The notes under the pieces are model-generated. The model saw nothing but the letters and a program-made list of their open reading frames with translations. It had not been told where the DNA came from and did no database searches. Both the position numbers and the translations under genes were made by a program. DNA of 64,000 nt from Voacanga thouarsii (lineage: Eukaryota > Streptophyta > Magnoliopsida > Gentianales > Apocynaceae), in the NCBI GenBank assembly GCA_026120185.1, contig JANUWF010001281.1:620001-684000 (forward strand), given 5' to 3'. Below are positions 1-11,589 of the stretch, piece after piece; the first letter of the stretch is position 1; each line of letters opens with the position of its first letter.

Positions 1-758
1 ATTTAGTTAGCCTTGGGCTAATTTAATTAAATTAGTTTATTAATTAATTATCTTGGATAATTTTATATTGGGTCCAAGTGAATTAATTAATTAATAAAGG
101 AGCTAGATAATTAGTCTTAGGCTAATTAACAAAAATCGTAACCCACTAGGGTTGTGAGTGATAGCTTTTGTTATTTTGGAAACAAAGGATAGCCGTTACA
201 AGTAAATGAAAAAAAGAAGGAAACAAAAGGAAAAAAATTTTGTGACGGAAAAGGTACGAAAATTGGAAAGCTATTGTTTCTTTCTTTCTTTCTTTCTTTT
301 TTTTTTTTTTTTTGTGGGTTTCCATAATTTTTTTTTGTTTTCACGTGTTTTATAAAAACCGAGCAAAACAAGAAATATGAATGGATTTAGGTTTCAATTG
401 ATTTTGGATTTTGTCAACTGAGAAGAATAATTATAAAACAAGAGCTTTTGTTTTTTTTGTTAGGTTTTCGAAGCCGTCACAATTTTTCCTTGGTTATTCC
501 TTGTAGTTTGTTTTTATTTTGGAAATAGCTCTCCCAATTAATTCTCCAATATTGTAATTCTTTCACTTATTATTCTACTTTCATTGGTAGATAGCCTATA
601 GGAAGTTCGAGAATACTTTGAAAGATTGAAAATTAGCAATCTTAGTACACGTGTTTGATGTGAAGAAGTTGACGCTTGGCCAAGATTCCTATAGAACACG
701 TGTTCGTGACAAACCAAAGAATTCTGTCAAATCAAATTCCTGCTGTTATTCAATCCAA
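1..758. other. AT-rich non-coding stretch, possible old LTR remnant
   Basis: No coding potential is seen. The sequence is AT-rich, with TTAATTAA-type runs at the left edge and a TTTC/poly-T tract around 276-313. Its base composition resembles the distal parts of the copia LTRs elsewhere in the window, and the sequence resumes at 2478 beyond the inserted solo LTR, so 1-758 and 2478 onward were once contiguous. It may be an old LTR of another copia family; I cannot prove this. Confidence 0.4.
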
Positions 759-2477
759 TGTTAGTGTTCTGCCCTAGAGGCAATCACTTGTACATTATAT
801 ATGCCATATTTTATTTTAATAAAAGGTATTATTTATCTTACAGTTTCTTTTGCTTACTTTTAGTAATATAACTGTTCGATAAAGTCCCTAGTACAACACT
901 GTATTAAGGAAATCATGATAGAGATCATGATATGAGATTCCTACTACACTGTATAGTGTTAGTACTTAAATAGTCCCTAGTCGTAGTATTAATGAAACAG
1001 GACATCATTAATGCGTTAAGACTAGCATGTGTTAGACTTCCTAATTTGATCAGGTGGTGGTTCTCATATTCGTGAGTATTGAGATACTCAAAGTTAACAC
1101 ATGGATACTTGTTAATGGAATAAGTTCATTGGATGACCTATCTTTGAGATAATCACAGTGATAACTATTTAGTACCAGTGATATAATCTCAATATAACAA
1201 ACGTGCAAGTATCCTTAGACTTGAGATCTCCAAGTTACTTTGTTTGCTAAGCATTGTACTTTGATTCCAATCTTCGGAACTCGATCGAGGGTCGTCTATG
1301 GGATGGATATTAGGTACATTGTGAGGTAAACGAAAGTAGTTGAGAGAGTCAATAAAGGATTCACTACTCCTAATAGTAGTGGCGAATATCTCACGGCCAC
1401 TTGTAGGAATTACTACTCGAGAAGTCCTTGGTCAAGACAATTGTGTATTGAAAATAGTTCCAATTGATAGTGGGTTCCTGGTACAAGCACTATTATATTC
1501 GGGCAGAATTAATTCTGGAGGGAGTTAGCACTAATTCCGTACTCCAAACCAAATGAGATATTGTATAGTGAAAGGAGTTAATTGCACTGACGTTTGTTAT
1601 TGAAGGGTGCATGTCAAGCCACTTAACTTCCTGGACTCTTAGGTGGTTATGATGTGTTGCTAGATACCGCTCATGATCTGAGAATATGGGTTTGTTAATT
1701 GATGAATTAATAAACCAATCCTGATTAGAATTAATATGATTAATTCTAATTAATTATGGATTATTAATCTCAAAGACGTTTGGATTATTTCATGTTCTCT
1801 TCCAATTGACTGGGAAACCTAATAGGTCACACACAATAGAGGATTATATACTCAAGATATTATTTGATGACATAGTGGGGTTAATTGGGAGAAAGAGAAG
1901 TTGTTGTGGATAAATTATAATTGGTTATAATTTATGATCCAAATTGTTATTGTGAGAACTTGATCTTTCTAATTACAATTAGAGAATTCTAATAGGATTA
2001 GAATTCTCAGTTTTAGCAGGATTTTTCGGTTATATATATGATATAATCGAAACCCTAGCTGAGGTTTTTTTTTTTTTTTTGAAAAAAATGAAAACCCTAG
2101 CAACACTTGACATTCTCTCTCTCTCTCTCTCTCTCTCTCGATTGTTCTTGAGAAGCCCTAGCCGCCATCTTGTTTCTGCTAGCATAGGAAATTTTGGTGC
2201 TTGAGTATTCCTCTGTGTGGATTACTGTTAGAGATAATCACACATTGTGATTATAGTGGTTAGACGTTCAACTCTCATGGAGTTTGCACAAAAGGATTGC
2301 TGGATCGCGCCTCGACTTGAAAAGAAATTTTTGTTCTTCGGATGATCAAAGAAAGGTAAAAAGATGTTACCTTTGATCTGTTTATGTCTTGTTTTCCACA
2401 TATATGCGGGTCCTGTGATGGTATCTCGTTTTATTTTCCGCTGTGCCGTATAGGATACGAGCCTGAGATACCCAACA
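759..2477 (+). mobile_element. Solo LTR of copia family C (1.72 kb)
   Basis: It begins TGTTAGTG and ends ACCCAACA, so it has canonical TG..CA ends. It is flanked by TCCAA on the left and TCTAA on the right, a 5-bp target duplication with one mismatch. The whole length is homologous to the LTRs of the full-length element at 43800-58946, there in the opposite orientation. No primer-binding site follows and no polypurine tract precedes it, so it is a solo LTR left by recombination. Internal landmarks shared by the copies are the start motif GCCCTAGAGGCAATCACTTG and an end block around CTGGATCGCGCCTCGACTTG. Confidence 0.9.
2109..2139. repeat. (CT)n microsatellite in solo LTR
   Basis: A pure CT run of about 15 repeats lies in the 3' part of the LTR. 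The other family C copies have much shorter or GAA-type purine/pyrimidine runs at the same place, so the locus is a length-variable tract within the LTR. Confidence 0.85.
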
Positions 2478-3715
2478 TCTAAGTGCCCTAAAAGTAAGTA
2501 TTTCTAAATTTTGGTTCAGGAAAAAAATTTCAATTACATACTTTCGTTGTGTTTTTATTTTCCTGCAATCCTTTTAGTTTTATATATAATTATTGTTTAA
2601 TTGGAGACTTAATTTATTAAAGTTTAGTGTTGAGGCTATTTTTTTATTGGTTGGAGACCTCATTTTAATTTTTGAAGTTTGTAGCATCGATTAGTGATTG
2701 TAGTTGTAGAAATATTTTGAATTTCTTTCGAATAATCTTTTAAGCTTCTATTCATTTTATTCACTTTAATGATCACGATTTTGTTTAGTGGTATAATAAG
2801 AAGATTGAGAAGAAAATAATTGCTCTACAGAGTGATAGAGAGCTTAATAAGTAAATACTTACCGTTTTGCTCTTTTGTATAATAAGAGTGTACATATTGG
2901 TTTGGTCATTTGTTTTGTTGTAATATTGTAGGGGTATTGGTGTAGTTCTTAATGCTAATGTTGATTTTGGTTTTGTTCATAGTTGTTGAACTTATAGTTT
3001 GATTATAATATTGATGCATATATGTGTTCTTGTCGCTTGTATCCTTATTGTTATTTCTTTGGCCTTTGTGTACTATTGTATTTGTTTTAATTTTTGCAAG
3101 ACCAAAACATAAACGAGCGTCGTTTAGTTCACATAAACTGGCACTGGTCATTTGCAGATGTTCAAAAAATCCTGAGATACTGGGAATAAACAACACTAGC
3201 TATTACCTTTTAACCAGTGTCGTTCAATACAGTCAACATCAATGTTTTAGACAGTAAGCTTCGCGATACCTGGGGAGTATTATGTTAGTTAATCGAACAA
3301 GCAATCAGATTACATGACGGAAAATTTGAGAAAGCTACACAATGAATCAACCTATATGTGTATTACAGATCAGGGAAAAGGTAAGAAATATTACCTACAA
3401 TGCCTTTGGTGTCACCTCTGATAATTAAAAATTCTTCTCGCAATTGACAGGCATGATCCAGTAGTCGATCCAACGAGAATGTTCTTTCTATGGTTCGGTC
3501 ACAGTCACTGCAAACCAAGAGCAGGTTTGCCTCCAATAGTATCCACATGAGGAGAAATCAAGGGCTACCTAACTCTGGTGCTAGCAAGAAGTATATGGCG
3601 GCTAGGGTTTCTGGGAGAAGAAGAAAATACGGCAAAAACTGTTTCTATGCATTTCTTGTGTCTCTGTTGTGTTTTTTCAATAAAAATCACATCAAGCCAG
3701 AAACCCCACGGCATG
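2478..3715. other. Unassigned non-coding sequence, possible LTR fragment
   Basis: No credible gene. Small ORFs on both strands near 2906-3790 are short, overlap each other and match nothing I recognise. The 3360-3700 part, with GAACGTTC-like and CTAGGGTTT motifs, has the flavour of the 5' leader end of a copia LTR in reverse orientation, but I found no matching terminus or primer-binding site. Confidence 0.35.
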
Positions 3716-4745
3716 AAGGTAGTATGTTAGTCTTGTACCCACTTTTTGGGACAAAAAAACCAAAAGACATAATTTTTTCACCTTGCTAAAGTGAAGGATA
3801 ATTTTGTAAAATTATCAATATTAAGTAATAAATTATAGAGATCAATCAAAATCTCTTTAAAATAATTTTCTTTCATTATCTAATTCTTTTCTACCTTTCC
3901 TAGTTACAATGTAGATGTTAGTAAATTGTAAATTAGTGAACTAATATTTAGCAAATCAATATTAATATTAATATTAATCCTCTTTCAAAAAAAAAAATAT
4001 TCATATTAGTCCTTTTTTCCCATTCGCTTCTTGTTCTCAGAGTTTCCACTACAAATTCAATACTTTTTTTAGGCCAATCACTGCAATTTTATTCCATGAT
4101 AAAAGTTTATCTTATTCCGGTAGAAAGAAAAGAAATTGACAAGCCAAATTTTAAAAACAAAACAGTAGATATTTTGAAGCCCTAATGGCATTCTGCACCC
4201 AATACTCATTCTTTCTGGAGTTGTTTGTAATGTAGGAAAAGCCCAAGAATCCATAACACATCATTTAGTTCATTGTAAGGGCTGGTAAAACCATCTAAAG
4301 CACTGACAAAGTAATTCGCCAAAAGAAATATTGCAGCCAACGAAGAAGCTAAATAGCCCATTCTACCCCCACAAACTTATTTTGGTTGTCCTCCTAGTTA
4401 CACATCATATATCTTTCTACAATTGATTTAATATAGAATCATATGTATTGTTTGATAGCTTGGAAGTTCAATTGCTTAGTGAATTAATATTCATATTCAT
4501 ATTAATTTGTTAAATATTGATTCGATAATTTAGGATTTACTAATATTTACATTATAACTAGGAAAGGTAGGAAAAAATTAGATAAGGAAAGAAAATTATT
4601 TTAAAGAGATTTTGATTAACCTCTATAATTTATTACTTAATGTTGATAATTTTACAAAATTATCCTTCACTTTAGTAAGGTGATAAAATTATATCTTTTG
4701 GTTTTTTTGTACAAAAAAGTGGGTACAACACTAACATACTACCTT
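3716..4745. mobile_element. Non-autonomous element with ~250-bp terminal inverted repeats
   Basis: The left arm (about 3716-3970) and right arm (about 4488-4745) are inverted copies of each other. Both arms run outward-in as AAGGTAGTATGTTAG, then TTGTACCCACTTTTT, a GTGAAGGATAATTTTG block and a CTTTCCTAGTTA block. I see over 90 percent identity by eye. The ~520-bp core has no ORF. The long TIRs and lack of a transposase suggest a MITE or foldback/Mutator-like non-autonomous DNA element. I could not find a convincing target duplication: flanks are CGGCATG on the left and TATGTAG on the right, with only ATG in common. The superfamily is therefore open. Confidence 0.75.
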
Positions 4746-4760
4746 TATGTAGTATGTTAG

Positions 4761-4762
<2 letters not shown>

Positions 4763-4809
<47 letters not shown>
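4763..4809. repeat. (TG)n microsatellite
   Basis: An almost pure TG run of about 23 repeats lies directly between the inverted-repeat element and the truncated family C LTR. It occupies the place where that LTR should have its terminal ~450 bp. Confidence 0.95.
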
Positions 4810-4810
<1 letters not shown>

Positions 4811-4829
4811 TATATACGTGTGGTTTTAG

Positions 4830-6106
4830 ATTCCTAAATAAATAGGAATTCCATTAATTATAAGTAGAACCTAAAAGTTCGTATAACTATAATTTGGCCT
4901 TATGAATTATAACAATTTATAATGTCAACCACAATAACTTCTTCTTCTTACAATTAACCCCGTAATGTTATCAAATAACATTTTAAGTTCTTAATCCTCT
5001 ATTGTGTATAACCTATTAGGTTTCCTGGTCTATTAGTAACAAAATATGAATTAATCCCAACAGCTTTAGGATTAATAATCCTTAATAATTGGAATTAATT
5101 TCTTAATTCTAATTAGGACTAATTTATTAACTCTCTAATTAATAAATCCATAGTTATCAAATCATGAGCGGTATCAAGCAATACATCATGACCACCCATA
5201 AGTCCAGAAAGTTAAGTGGTTGGGCATGAACCTTTCAATAGCAGAACATCAGTAAAATAAACTCCTTTCACTATACAATATCTTATTAAATCTAGAGTAT
5301 GGAATTAATGTCAACTCTCTCCAGAATATTAATTAATTCTAGCCTGAATATTGCAGTAGTTGCTCCTGGAATCCATTTACTCAACATGTGTATCAATTGG
5401 AACTACTTTCAACACATAGTCGCCTTAGCTAAAGACTTGTCAAGTAATGATTCTCACAAGTGGCCATAAGATATACTTTCCTACTATTAAGAGTGATAAA
5501 TCCTTTATTGACCCTCTCAACCATTTTTGTTTACATCAAGTTGTACCCAATTTCTATCCCATAGGCGGTCTTGGAGGGACTACAGAGATTGGAATCAAAG
5601 AATAACGCTTAGTAAACAAAGTACCTTGGAGATCTCAAGCCTAAGGATACTTACACATTTGCTATAATAATATTCTATCACTGGCACTAAATAATTATTC
5701 ATATGATTATCTTATAATTAGGTCATTTAATGAACTTGTTCAAATAACAAACATCCACATGTTAATCCTAAGTGCCTCAATACTTACGGATATGAGAACC
5801 ACTGCTTAATCTAATCATGGGATATAACATGTACTAGTCTTCGCGCATTAATGATATCCTATATAATTAATGCTAGGGATAGGGATAGTTTTAAGCACAA
5901 ACATAATCCAGTGTAGTAAGAGTTTCACATTATGATCTCTATCATGATTTTCTTAACACAGTGTTACACTTAAGACTTTATCTAACAATTAGATACACAT
6001 AAAAGCATAAATAAAACAAACTAAAAGATAAAGAACGTCTTTTATTATTGAATAAATATGTAATATACAATATACATGTGATTGCCTCTAGGGCATAATA
6101 CTAACA
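4830..6106 (-). mobile_element. Truncated LTR of copia family C
   Basis: On the minus strand this starts at 6106 with TGTTAGTATTATGCCCTAGA and matches the other family C LTRs for about 1.28 kb. The last ~450 bp of the LTR (the part with GATACCCAACA) are missing and replaced by the TG microsatellite. This copy is more diverged than the others. No target duplication can be defined because one end is lost. Confidence 0.8.
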
Positions 6107-6351
6107 TATTGCTTACCCTTTCCTTCTAATTTTGTTATTTTATATCATGTCAACGTGTTTAAATCCTATATTTTGGACAATAAAGACGTTATCTCATTTA
6201 AGTGTGGAGGAAGGGTTGAGCAAGTTTTTATTTATTATTTTGGAATTTTTCTTATTTTGGGCTTAAATTTTTGATTTTTTTTTACTTCGGGGCTATAATT
6301 TTATTTATTTTATTTTTGTATTTGGACTAAAATATTTTCAAGCCACCCAAA

Positions 6352-6377
<26 letters not shown>
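6107..6377. other. AT-rich stretch with PPT-like tract and (TA)n before Athila LTR
   Basis: No gene. A purine-rich tract, AAGTGTGGAGGAAGGGTTGAG at about 6200-6220, resembles the tract seen upstream of the 3' LTR in Athila-group gypsy elements. A (TA)n run at about 6355-6379 abuts the LTR start. This hints that the following LTR once had element-internal sequence on its left as well. Confidence 0.4.
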
Positions 6378-6383
<6 letters not shown>

Positions 6384-7785
6384 GGGGCTAAAATCATTAT
6401 TAATTTTCTAGTTATTTGAGGATATTTTGTGATACATTTGATTTAATAACTAGTCATATTCCTTCACATATGATATTTTACCTTTGGAAAGGCATTTCAG
6501 TGTTTTTATGCAGAATTGATGGAAAAAGGCAAAAATCTGTCGCTGTCCAAAACACGACCGCTGCCGCCGTGTCCAACAGAGTCGGTGCCTACCTTAGTCT
6601 GGAAATAAGGGGAAAAAGGCCGAAAAACAAAGCAACGTCGGAGGAGCTAGAGCACGGCCGGCGCCGACCTTGAAAGACTGGGTCGACACGAGCCCTAAGT
6701 TCTTTAGAGTTGGAGATTTTCCTTTTTATGTGCGAATTTGGGAAGTTCCTAAGAGTTTTAGTATTTTTCAACTTGTACTCGGTCTAGAACTCTTGAGGAA
6801 CAATTTTTGGCATCTTAAGAGCCTATTTAAGCAAGAAAAACACAAGAGAAACATATGAATCCAAGGATCAAAGCTACAAATCAATCATTGAAGATGAGAT
6901 TTATCACTCAAATGGGCATTGTTCTAGAAGATCTTCGAGGAAGAAGAAGAGAGGTTGTATATGAGTTCTTTTCTTTTTCTAGAATAATGATATGATCAAT
7001 GTTTTTATTATAATTGGACATTACTTTGGGATTCATAATGTTTGAGTTAATTTAATCTTTTGATCAATTGATTATTATTTTTTGTATTTGATTGCTTGCT
7101 TTAATTAAGAAATTAATTGATTTATTCTTCTTATTGACTTGCTGGTGAAAGAGGTTAATAGTGGTTTCAATTTAATTAATTTCATATTTGATACTCTTAA
7201 CTTGCTTGTAAAGGGGAATGTTAAGAACTTGGGCAATCAAAGATTAGTTGATGAGTGATAGAATATAGAGTCATTGCCTAATTTCATACTTTAAATCACC
7301 TAGAACATAGGGATTTATATAAGGATTGATTTTAATGCATCCTTTAGGTAAATTAGTTGAGATAATATATGTTCATTGATTTAGTTAAAGGGTAGTGATT
7401 CAATGGATTGAAAATGAAATGGGTCTATTTGAATACCTTCATGATGCCAAGGTAATAATTGATTGTGATAGTTGTTAAGTGATTCATTACCTTGTCTTCA
7501 AGAATATTTGTCTAAATTGCATATTCATTCATCCTTGAGTTGTATATATATATTTTTTTAATTTTCTTTTTCATTCTCTTATCACTTTTTGGGGTTAGTT
7601 AACACAATGAATGAAAAGTAACTAATGGTAGTTGATCCTTGAGGATCAATACTCGTTATTCCCTATACTATACCTGCGATGAGTATACTTGCTTATATGT
7701 GTAATTTGGGAATTAATGTTTTAATTAAAACTTGGATAGGGATGGATTTAGAATTGTATGATTTTTATACACCCAAATCTTATGC
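6378..7785 (+). mobile_element. LTR of an Athila-like gypsy element
   Basis: About 1.4 kb, starting near AATAGGGGCTAAAATCA and ending near TTATGCA, followed at once by a gypsy-type primer-binding site at 7792. It is homologous to the minus-strand LTR at 38982-40490: both share the GGGCTAAAATCA start, a TTTTCTAGTTATTTGAGG block and the sequence leading into the primer site. It contains a GC-rich segment (about 6535-6670) with CGCCG motifs. The two short overlapping ORFs here are shadows. Confidence 0.75.
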
Positions 7786-7791
7786 ATCAAG

Positions 7792-7812
7792 TTTTTGGTA
7801 CTGTTGCCGAGG
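7792..7812 (+). promoter_or_regulatory. Primer-binding site of the Athila-like element
   Basis: TTTTTGGTACTGTTGCCGAGG is a mutated version of the TTTTTGGCGCCGTTGCCGGGG box that follows the 5' LTR in plant Athila/Tat gypsy elements. The minus-strand copy at 38956-38976 has a closer match. It marks the start of minus-strand DNA synthesis. Confidence 0.75.
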
Positions 7813-8169
7813 AATAATATCATAAAAGTTTGGATTTCATTGCTTTAATCATGTTTATATGCATATATGTCTATATGTAAATATGTATATATGTTCTTCA
7901 TGAAAGTGCCATATTTTATTGTATGTATACTTATATCTTAATTGAATAACTTAGTTTATGTTGTATTTTGTACACTAATTATGCTTAATTGACTCCTTGT
8001 ACATTCTATAATCTTATCATCTTATCGTTCTTTATAGACTTAGCCCTTAGTGTTTGACCCGACAATTCCACGGAGACCTAGCGGATTTTGATTCTGAGAT
8101 TGAAACAACCTTGATATGTATTCGAAGGGCACCTAGGTAAAGGGATAAGCAAGCAAGTTTAACAGAAAA

Positions 8170-9465
8170 GATGGAAGTTAACCAACACAACAATGGTAAT
8201 AATGGTGGAAATAATAGGAGAACCATGGATGACTTTGTTAAGCTGACAATTTTGGGTACCAACTCGAGGATTACTAGACCTAGGGTAGAGGTAAACAATT
8301 TTGAGGTAAAATCCAACATTATCCAAATGATCCAGAACATGGAATAATTTGACGTGTTACCTGATGAAGACCTTAATGCCCACCTTGCTAGTTTCTTAAA
8401 AATTTGTGATACTTTCAAGATGAATAATATTTCAGAGGACGATAAAAAGTTTGAGACTTTTTCCTTTTTCTCTAAGGGATAGAGCCAAATCATGATTAAA
8501 ATCTTTACCAATAGGATCCATTTCTACTTGGAATAAGCTAGCTGAGAAATTTTTGCAAATTATTTTCCCCCAACTAGAACAGCCAAACTTAGAACAGACA
8601 TTTTTGCCTTCCAATAGTTAGATTCCAAAAGCCTTTATAAGTGTTGGAAAAGATGGAAGGAGATGCTTAGAAAGTGTCCTCATCATAGGTTTGAGCTAGG
8701 GATGCAAATACAAATTTTCATAGTGGACTAAACTTTACGTCAAATTAGTTAGTTGATACATCTGTTGGAGGAACTCTCAATTCTAAGACTCCGGAAGAAG
8801 TATATGACTTGGTGGAAAATATTACAATGAATAATTACTCATAGGGTAATCCGAGGAATAGGGCTTGTGTTCAAAGTGTTCATAAGATTGATACTATAGC
8901 TACTTTGGAAGCTAAGATTGAGGCACTTGCGCAGAAAATGGAACAAATAGTGATGACCGCTTCCCCAGGCCAGGTAATGAATGTTAATTGTGATTTTTGT
9001 GGAGAAGGACATCCTAGCTATGAGTGCCAAAGCATGGGTTCATCCCAAGAGTCCTTAGAACAAACTGTTTTCATGAGTAACGGGCGACAAGGTAATAGCT
9101 CTTATAGTGCCACATCCTATCTTAGTTGGAAGACCCATCTTAATTTTTCTTTGACAAATCAAAACCAACCTAGGAAAAACTCTTCTAATTTTGGTGGCAA
9201 TCAAAGGACTAAACCCTCCTTACCCTACAATGCACCACCGTCAAAGCCATCGTTGAAGGAGTTGGTTAACAAAGTGATAAGCTCAACTGAAGCACGGTTT
9301 CAAGGAGTAGATGCTATGACAAAGAATTTGGAGACTTCAATGCACAATCTTGAAAATCAAATTGGGCAGTTGGCTAAGATTCTTAGAGATTACCAAACTG
9401 GATCTTTTCCTGAGAACACAAAAACGAATCACGTGATCAAGACCGTGGACAATGATCTGCTTTAG
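8170..9465 (+). pseudogene. gag: Degenerate gag of Athila-like gypsy element
   Basis: Plus-strand translation from about 8170 gives a retrotransposon gag read in pieces: an N-terminal segment rich in N and G, then a capsid-like region broken by many stops and frameshifts. A longer open stretch at 8905-9465 holds a zinc knuckle CDFCGEGHPSYEC (about 8992-9030), matching the variant CCHC box of Athila gag. The end carries a heptad-like segment (NLETSMHNLENQIGQLAKIL). It would package element RNA but cannot be expressed intact. The minus-strand ORF at 8047-8511 is a shadow. Confidence 0.8.
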
Positions 9466-10530
9466 CTTTCTTTTTATTTGGGACATCTCTTTAATTTCTG
9501 TTTATTTTGTTTATCTTTCCATTTTTTATTTATAAGATAATTGCATTTTCTTCATGACCGTGTGTTCATTTTTTTATTAATTTAATTGATCAAAAAAAAA
9601 TTCCAGGCCAAACAGACCTAGGCTAGCGCCATCTCCGGTTCCAGCTCAGCTGTCAAGGTCTTCACAAAAAAGCTGATTATGGCCATTTGTTTTCAAATCT
9701 TTCCAAATTCCCTCGATTTTTCTCTCAACCCCACACCGGCTCCTTATCTCCAAATACCACCGAATCAATTTTTTCCTTCAAAAACACCAACCCAACATCA
9801 AATCTTCTTATTTTTGTTGAATCTACGGATTAAATCTTCAAAAATCCCAACTTTTTCTTCAAAAACCCCACTTTCAAATCTCCTCTTTCAAGTGAACATT
9901 TCTTCAAAAGGATTGCACAATTTGCTTGCCCATGCAGTGGAAAACATAAAAGTTTGATTTTTATTGCATTCTTACGGTTAAATTATTGCCATGAATTTTT
10001 CACTATCTTTAGGTATATTTTGGGCAAATTTTGCATAATTTGGAATTGTTGGTTGAGTTTGGATGAATTTATGGCTCCATTATGATTGGAATAGCATGAG
10101 TTTATGGTTTAAGGATTATTTTTGCTATAACGTGTTCCATATTTTGATCCTATGTGGGCTATTTTTAGGTAATTGAGATTATTCTGGTGATGCATTCATG
10201 TTAGATAGACAATATCCTTAGAAATGTTTTTTTTTCATGAATTGTCATAAGATCATGCTCTTATGTTCCTTGCAAGTCAAAGTTTATATTGTTGTTTGAA
10301 TATTGGTGTTATATTTCTTTCTGCAAGATTTATGAGGATATTAGGATTATTTGGTCTATATTGTTGATTGAGGAGGTTATGGATAGTTATGAATAATGAA
10401 TGGTTGAAGGTTGTGTGTTATATTATGAAGTGGTAGATTGATTGCGAATTTTGACTGGTTGAGAGTGGTGTTGTATTATTGTAGTGCCTATTTCTCATTC
10501 TTTCTTGATCTTATCTTTAAACACTTTTAT
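9466..10530 (+). other. Non-coding internal region where pol is missing
   Basis: Gag is followed directly by non-coding sequence that resembles the spacer normally found after pol in Athila elements; no protease, RT, RNase H or integrase motif is seen. The 92-codon ORF at 9679-9957 is rich in P, S, F and L and has no recognisable domain. A short CG-rich patch (about 9606-9650) contains AGCGCCATCTCCGG, recalling the GC-rich modules of the Athila LTRs. Confidence 0.6.
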
Positions 10531-11132
10531 CATGCCCAATGACAAAGGGCAATCTTCAAAGAGGGCTAGAGCCTCATCCTCCTCTATTCCTACCTCATTG
10601 ACCCCTATTCTTACACCTTGCTGATTTCATTAATCCTTCCTGTCAGGAGTGGTATTCCAAGAGATCATCCAATAAAATTATTTTAGAATGCATTTTTGCC
10701 CCCTCTTTGGACCATACCCTTAAGCTAGGGATGATGTTTAGACGGTTGGGGTAGGGGCCTATTATTCAACTAAACGAAACCTATTGCCCTACCTTTGTTA
10801 AAACATTTTATGCTAACACGAGTGTAGAAAAGGAATAATCATCTGAATAGCATTGAAACTAGGATCAAAGGTACCCTTATTGTTGTCAATAGAGATAGAT
10901 TAGCTGCCATCTTGAATGTTAATAATGAAGGTCCTTGGCTAGCTATAGATCACCATAACCAAAAAATAATCTTTGACCCTGAATGGAAGCTAAGTGATAC
11001 TAGAGCTATACTAAGGATGTATAAGAGAGGTCATGTAGGGCAGGTAGGCTTTTATTCTAACAATGACCTTGAAGCCAACCTCCGTGCCCTAGTTTATATA
11101 TTTTCCTACAATGTCGTTCCTAAAGCTAGTGG
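10531..11132 (+). pseudogene. Env-like / plant transposon-domain ORF remnant, cut by CACTA end
   Basis: Translation from about 10531 begins MPNDKGQSSKRARASSSS, then loses frame. The last part (10900-11132) is open and resembles the C-terminal half of the plant-specific env-like ORF downstream of pol in Athila elements (the 'putative plant transposon protein' family). Visible features are the block AAILNVNNEGPWLA and a terminal run with HVGQVGFYSNNDLEANLRAL. At 11133 the homology stops where a CACTA terminus starts, so the ORF was interrupted by insertion. Function in plants is unproven. Confidence 0.6.
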
Positions 11133-11460
11133 CACTACAAAAAAAAAGTGGCTTTTGACAACACTTTTATTTGTAGCATAGCTAAATCTATGGTGAAACC
11201 TTGGTTTTTACCACAGTTTTGAATTCTATTGCATATAAACATTTTTTGTAACACTTTATTTTGTCACGGCTACATTTTCGTATGTAAAATTTCTTTTTAC
11301 CACAGATTTAAAAAATGTGTGGGTAAAATTAATTTTTGCCACGGAGAGTTGAAATTGTGGGTAAAGAAATTTTATTACCCACAAGTTTACTAAACTGTGG
11401 AAAAAGTGATTCTGGTGATTATGGCGGTGGAAAGGCTATTTTACAGCCATAATTTCTGCA
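11133..11460 (+). mobile_element. Terminus of a CACTA (En/Spm-type) DNA transposon
   Basis: The boundary reads GTGG|CACTACAAAAAAA, the classic CACTA terminal inverted repeat, and it breaks the env-like ORF. The next ~300 bp contain repeated short motifs with CCACAG/CTGTGG and GCCACGG in both orientations, typical of subterminal transposase-binding repeats. I could not find the matching opposite end (TTGTAGTG) in the expected position downstream, so the element is truncated or chimeric. The right limit given is approximate. Confidence 0.65.
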
Positions 11461-11545
11461 GCCACAAGGAAGGAAAAACAAGAGAAAAAGAAATCAAGGA
11501 AATTAGCAAAAAGAGAGAGAGAAAAGGTAGCTAGTGTGTGTTTTT

Positions 11546-11589
<44 letters not shown>

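Noticed and set aside
8047..8614. Two minus-strand ORFs of 154 and 60 codons
   Set aside because: They lie antisense to the recognisable gypsy gag and have no domain of their own; open by chance.
9679..9957. 92-codon P/S/F-rich ORF
   Set aside because: Low-complexity composition in non-coding Athila spacer; no domain and no similar ORF elsewhere in the window.
10470..10485. TTGTAGTG as the opposite CACTA end
   Set aside because: It lies upstream of the CACTACAA end at 11133, so the orientation would place the element outward, and the intervening sequence is Athila env-like DNA.
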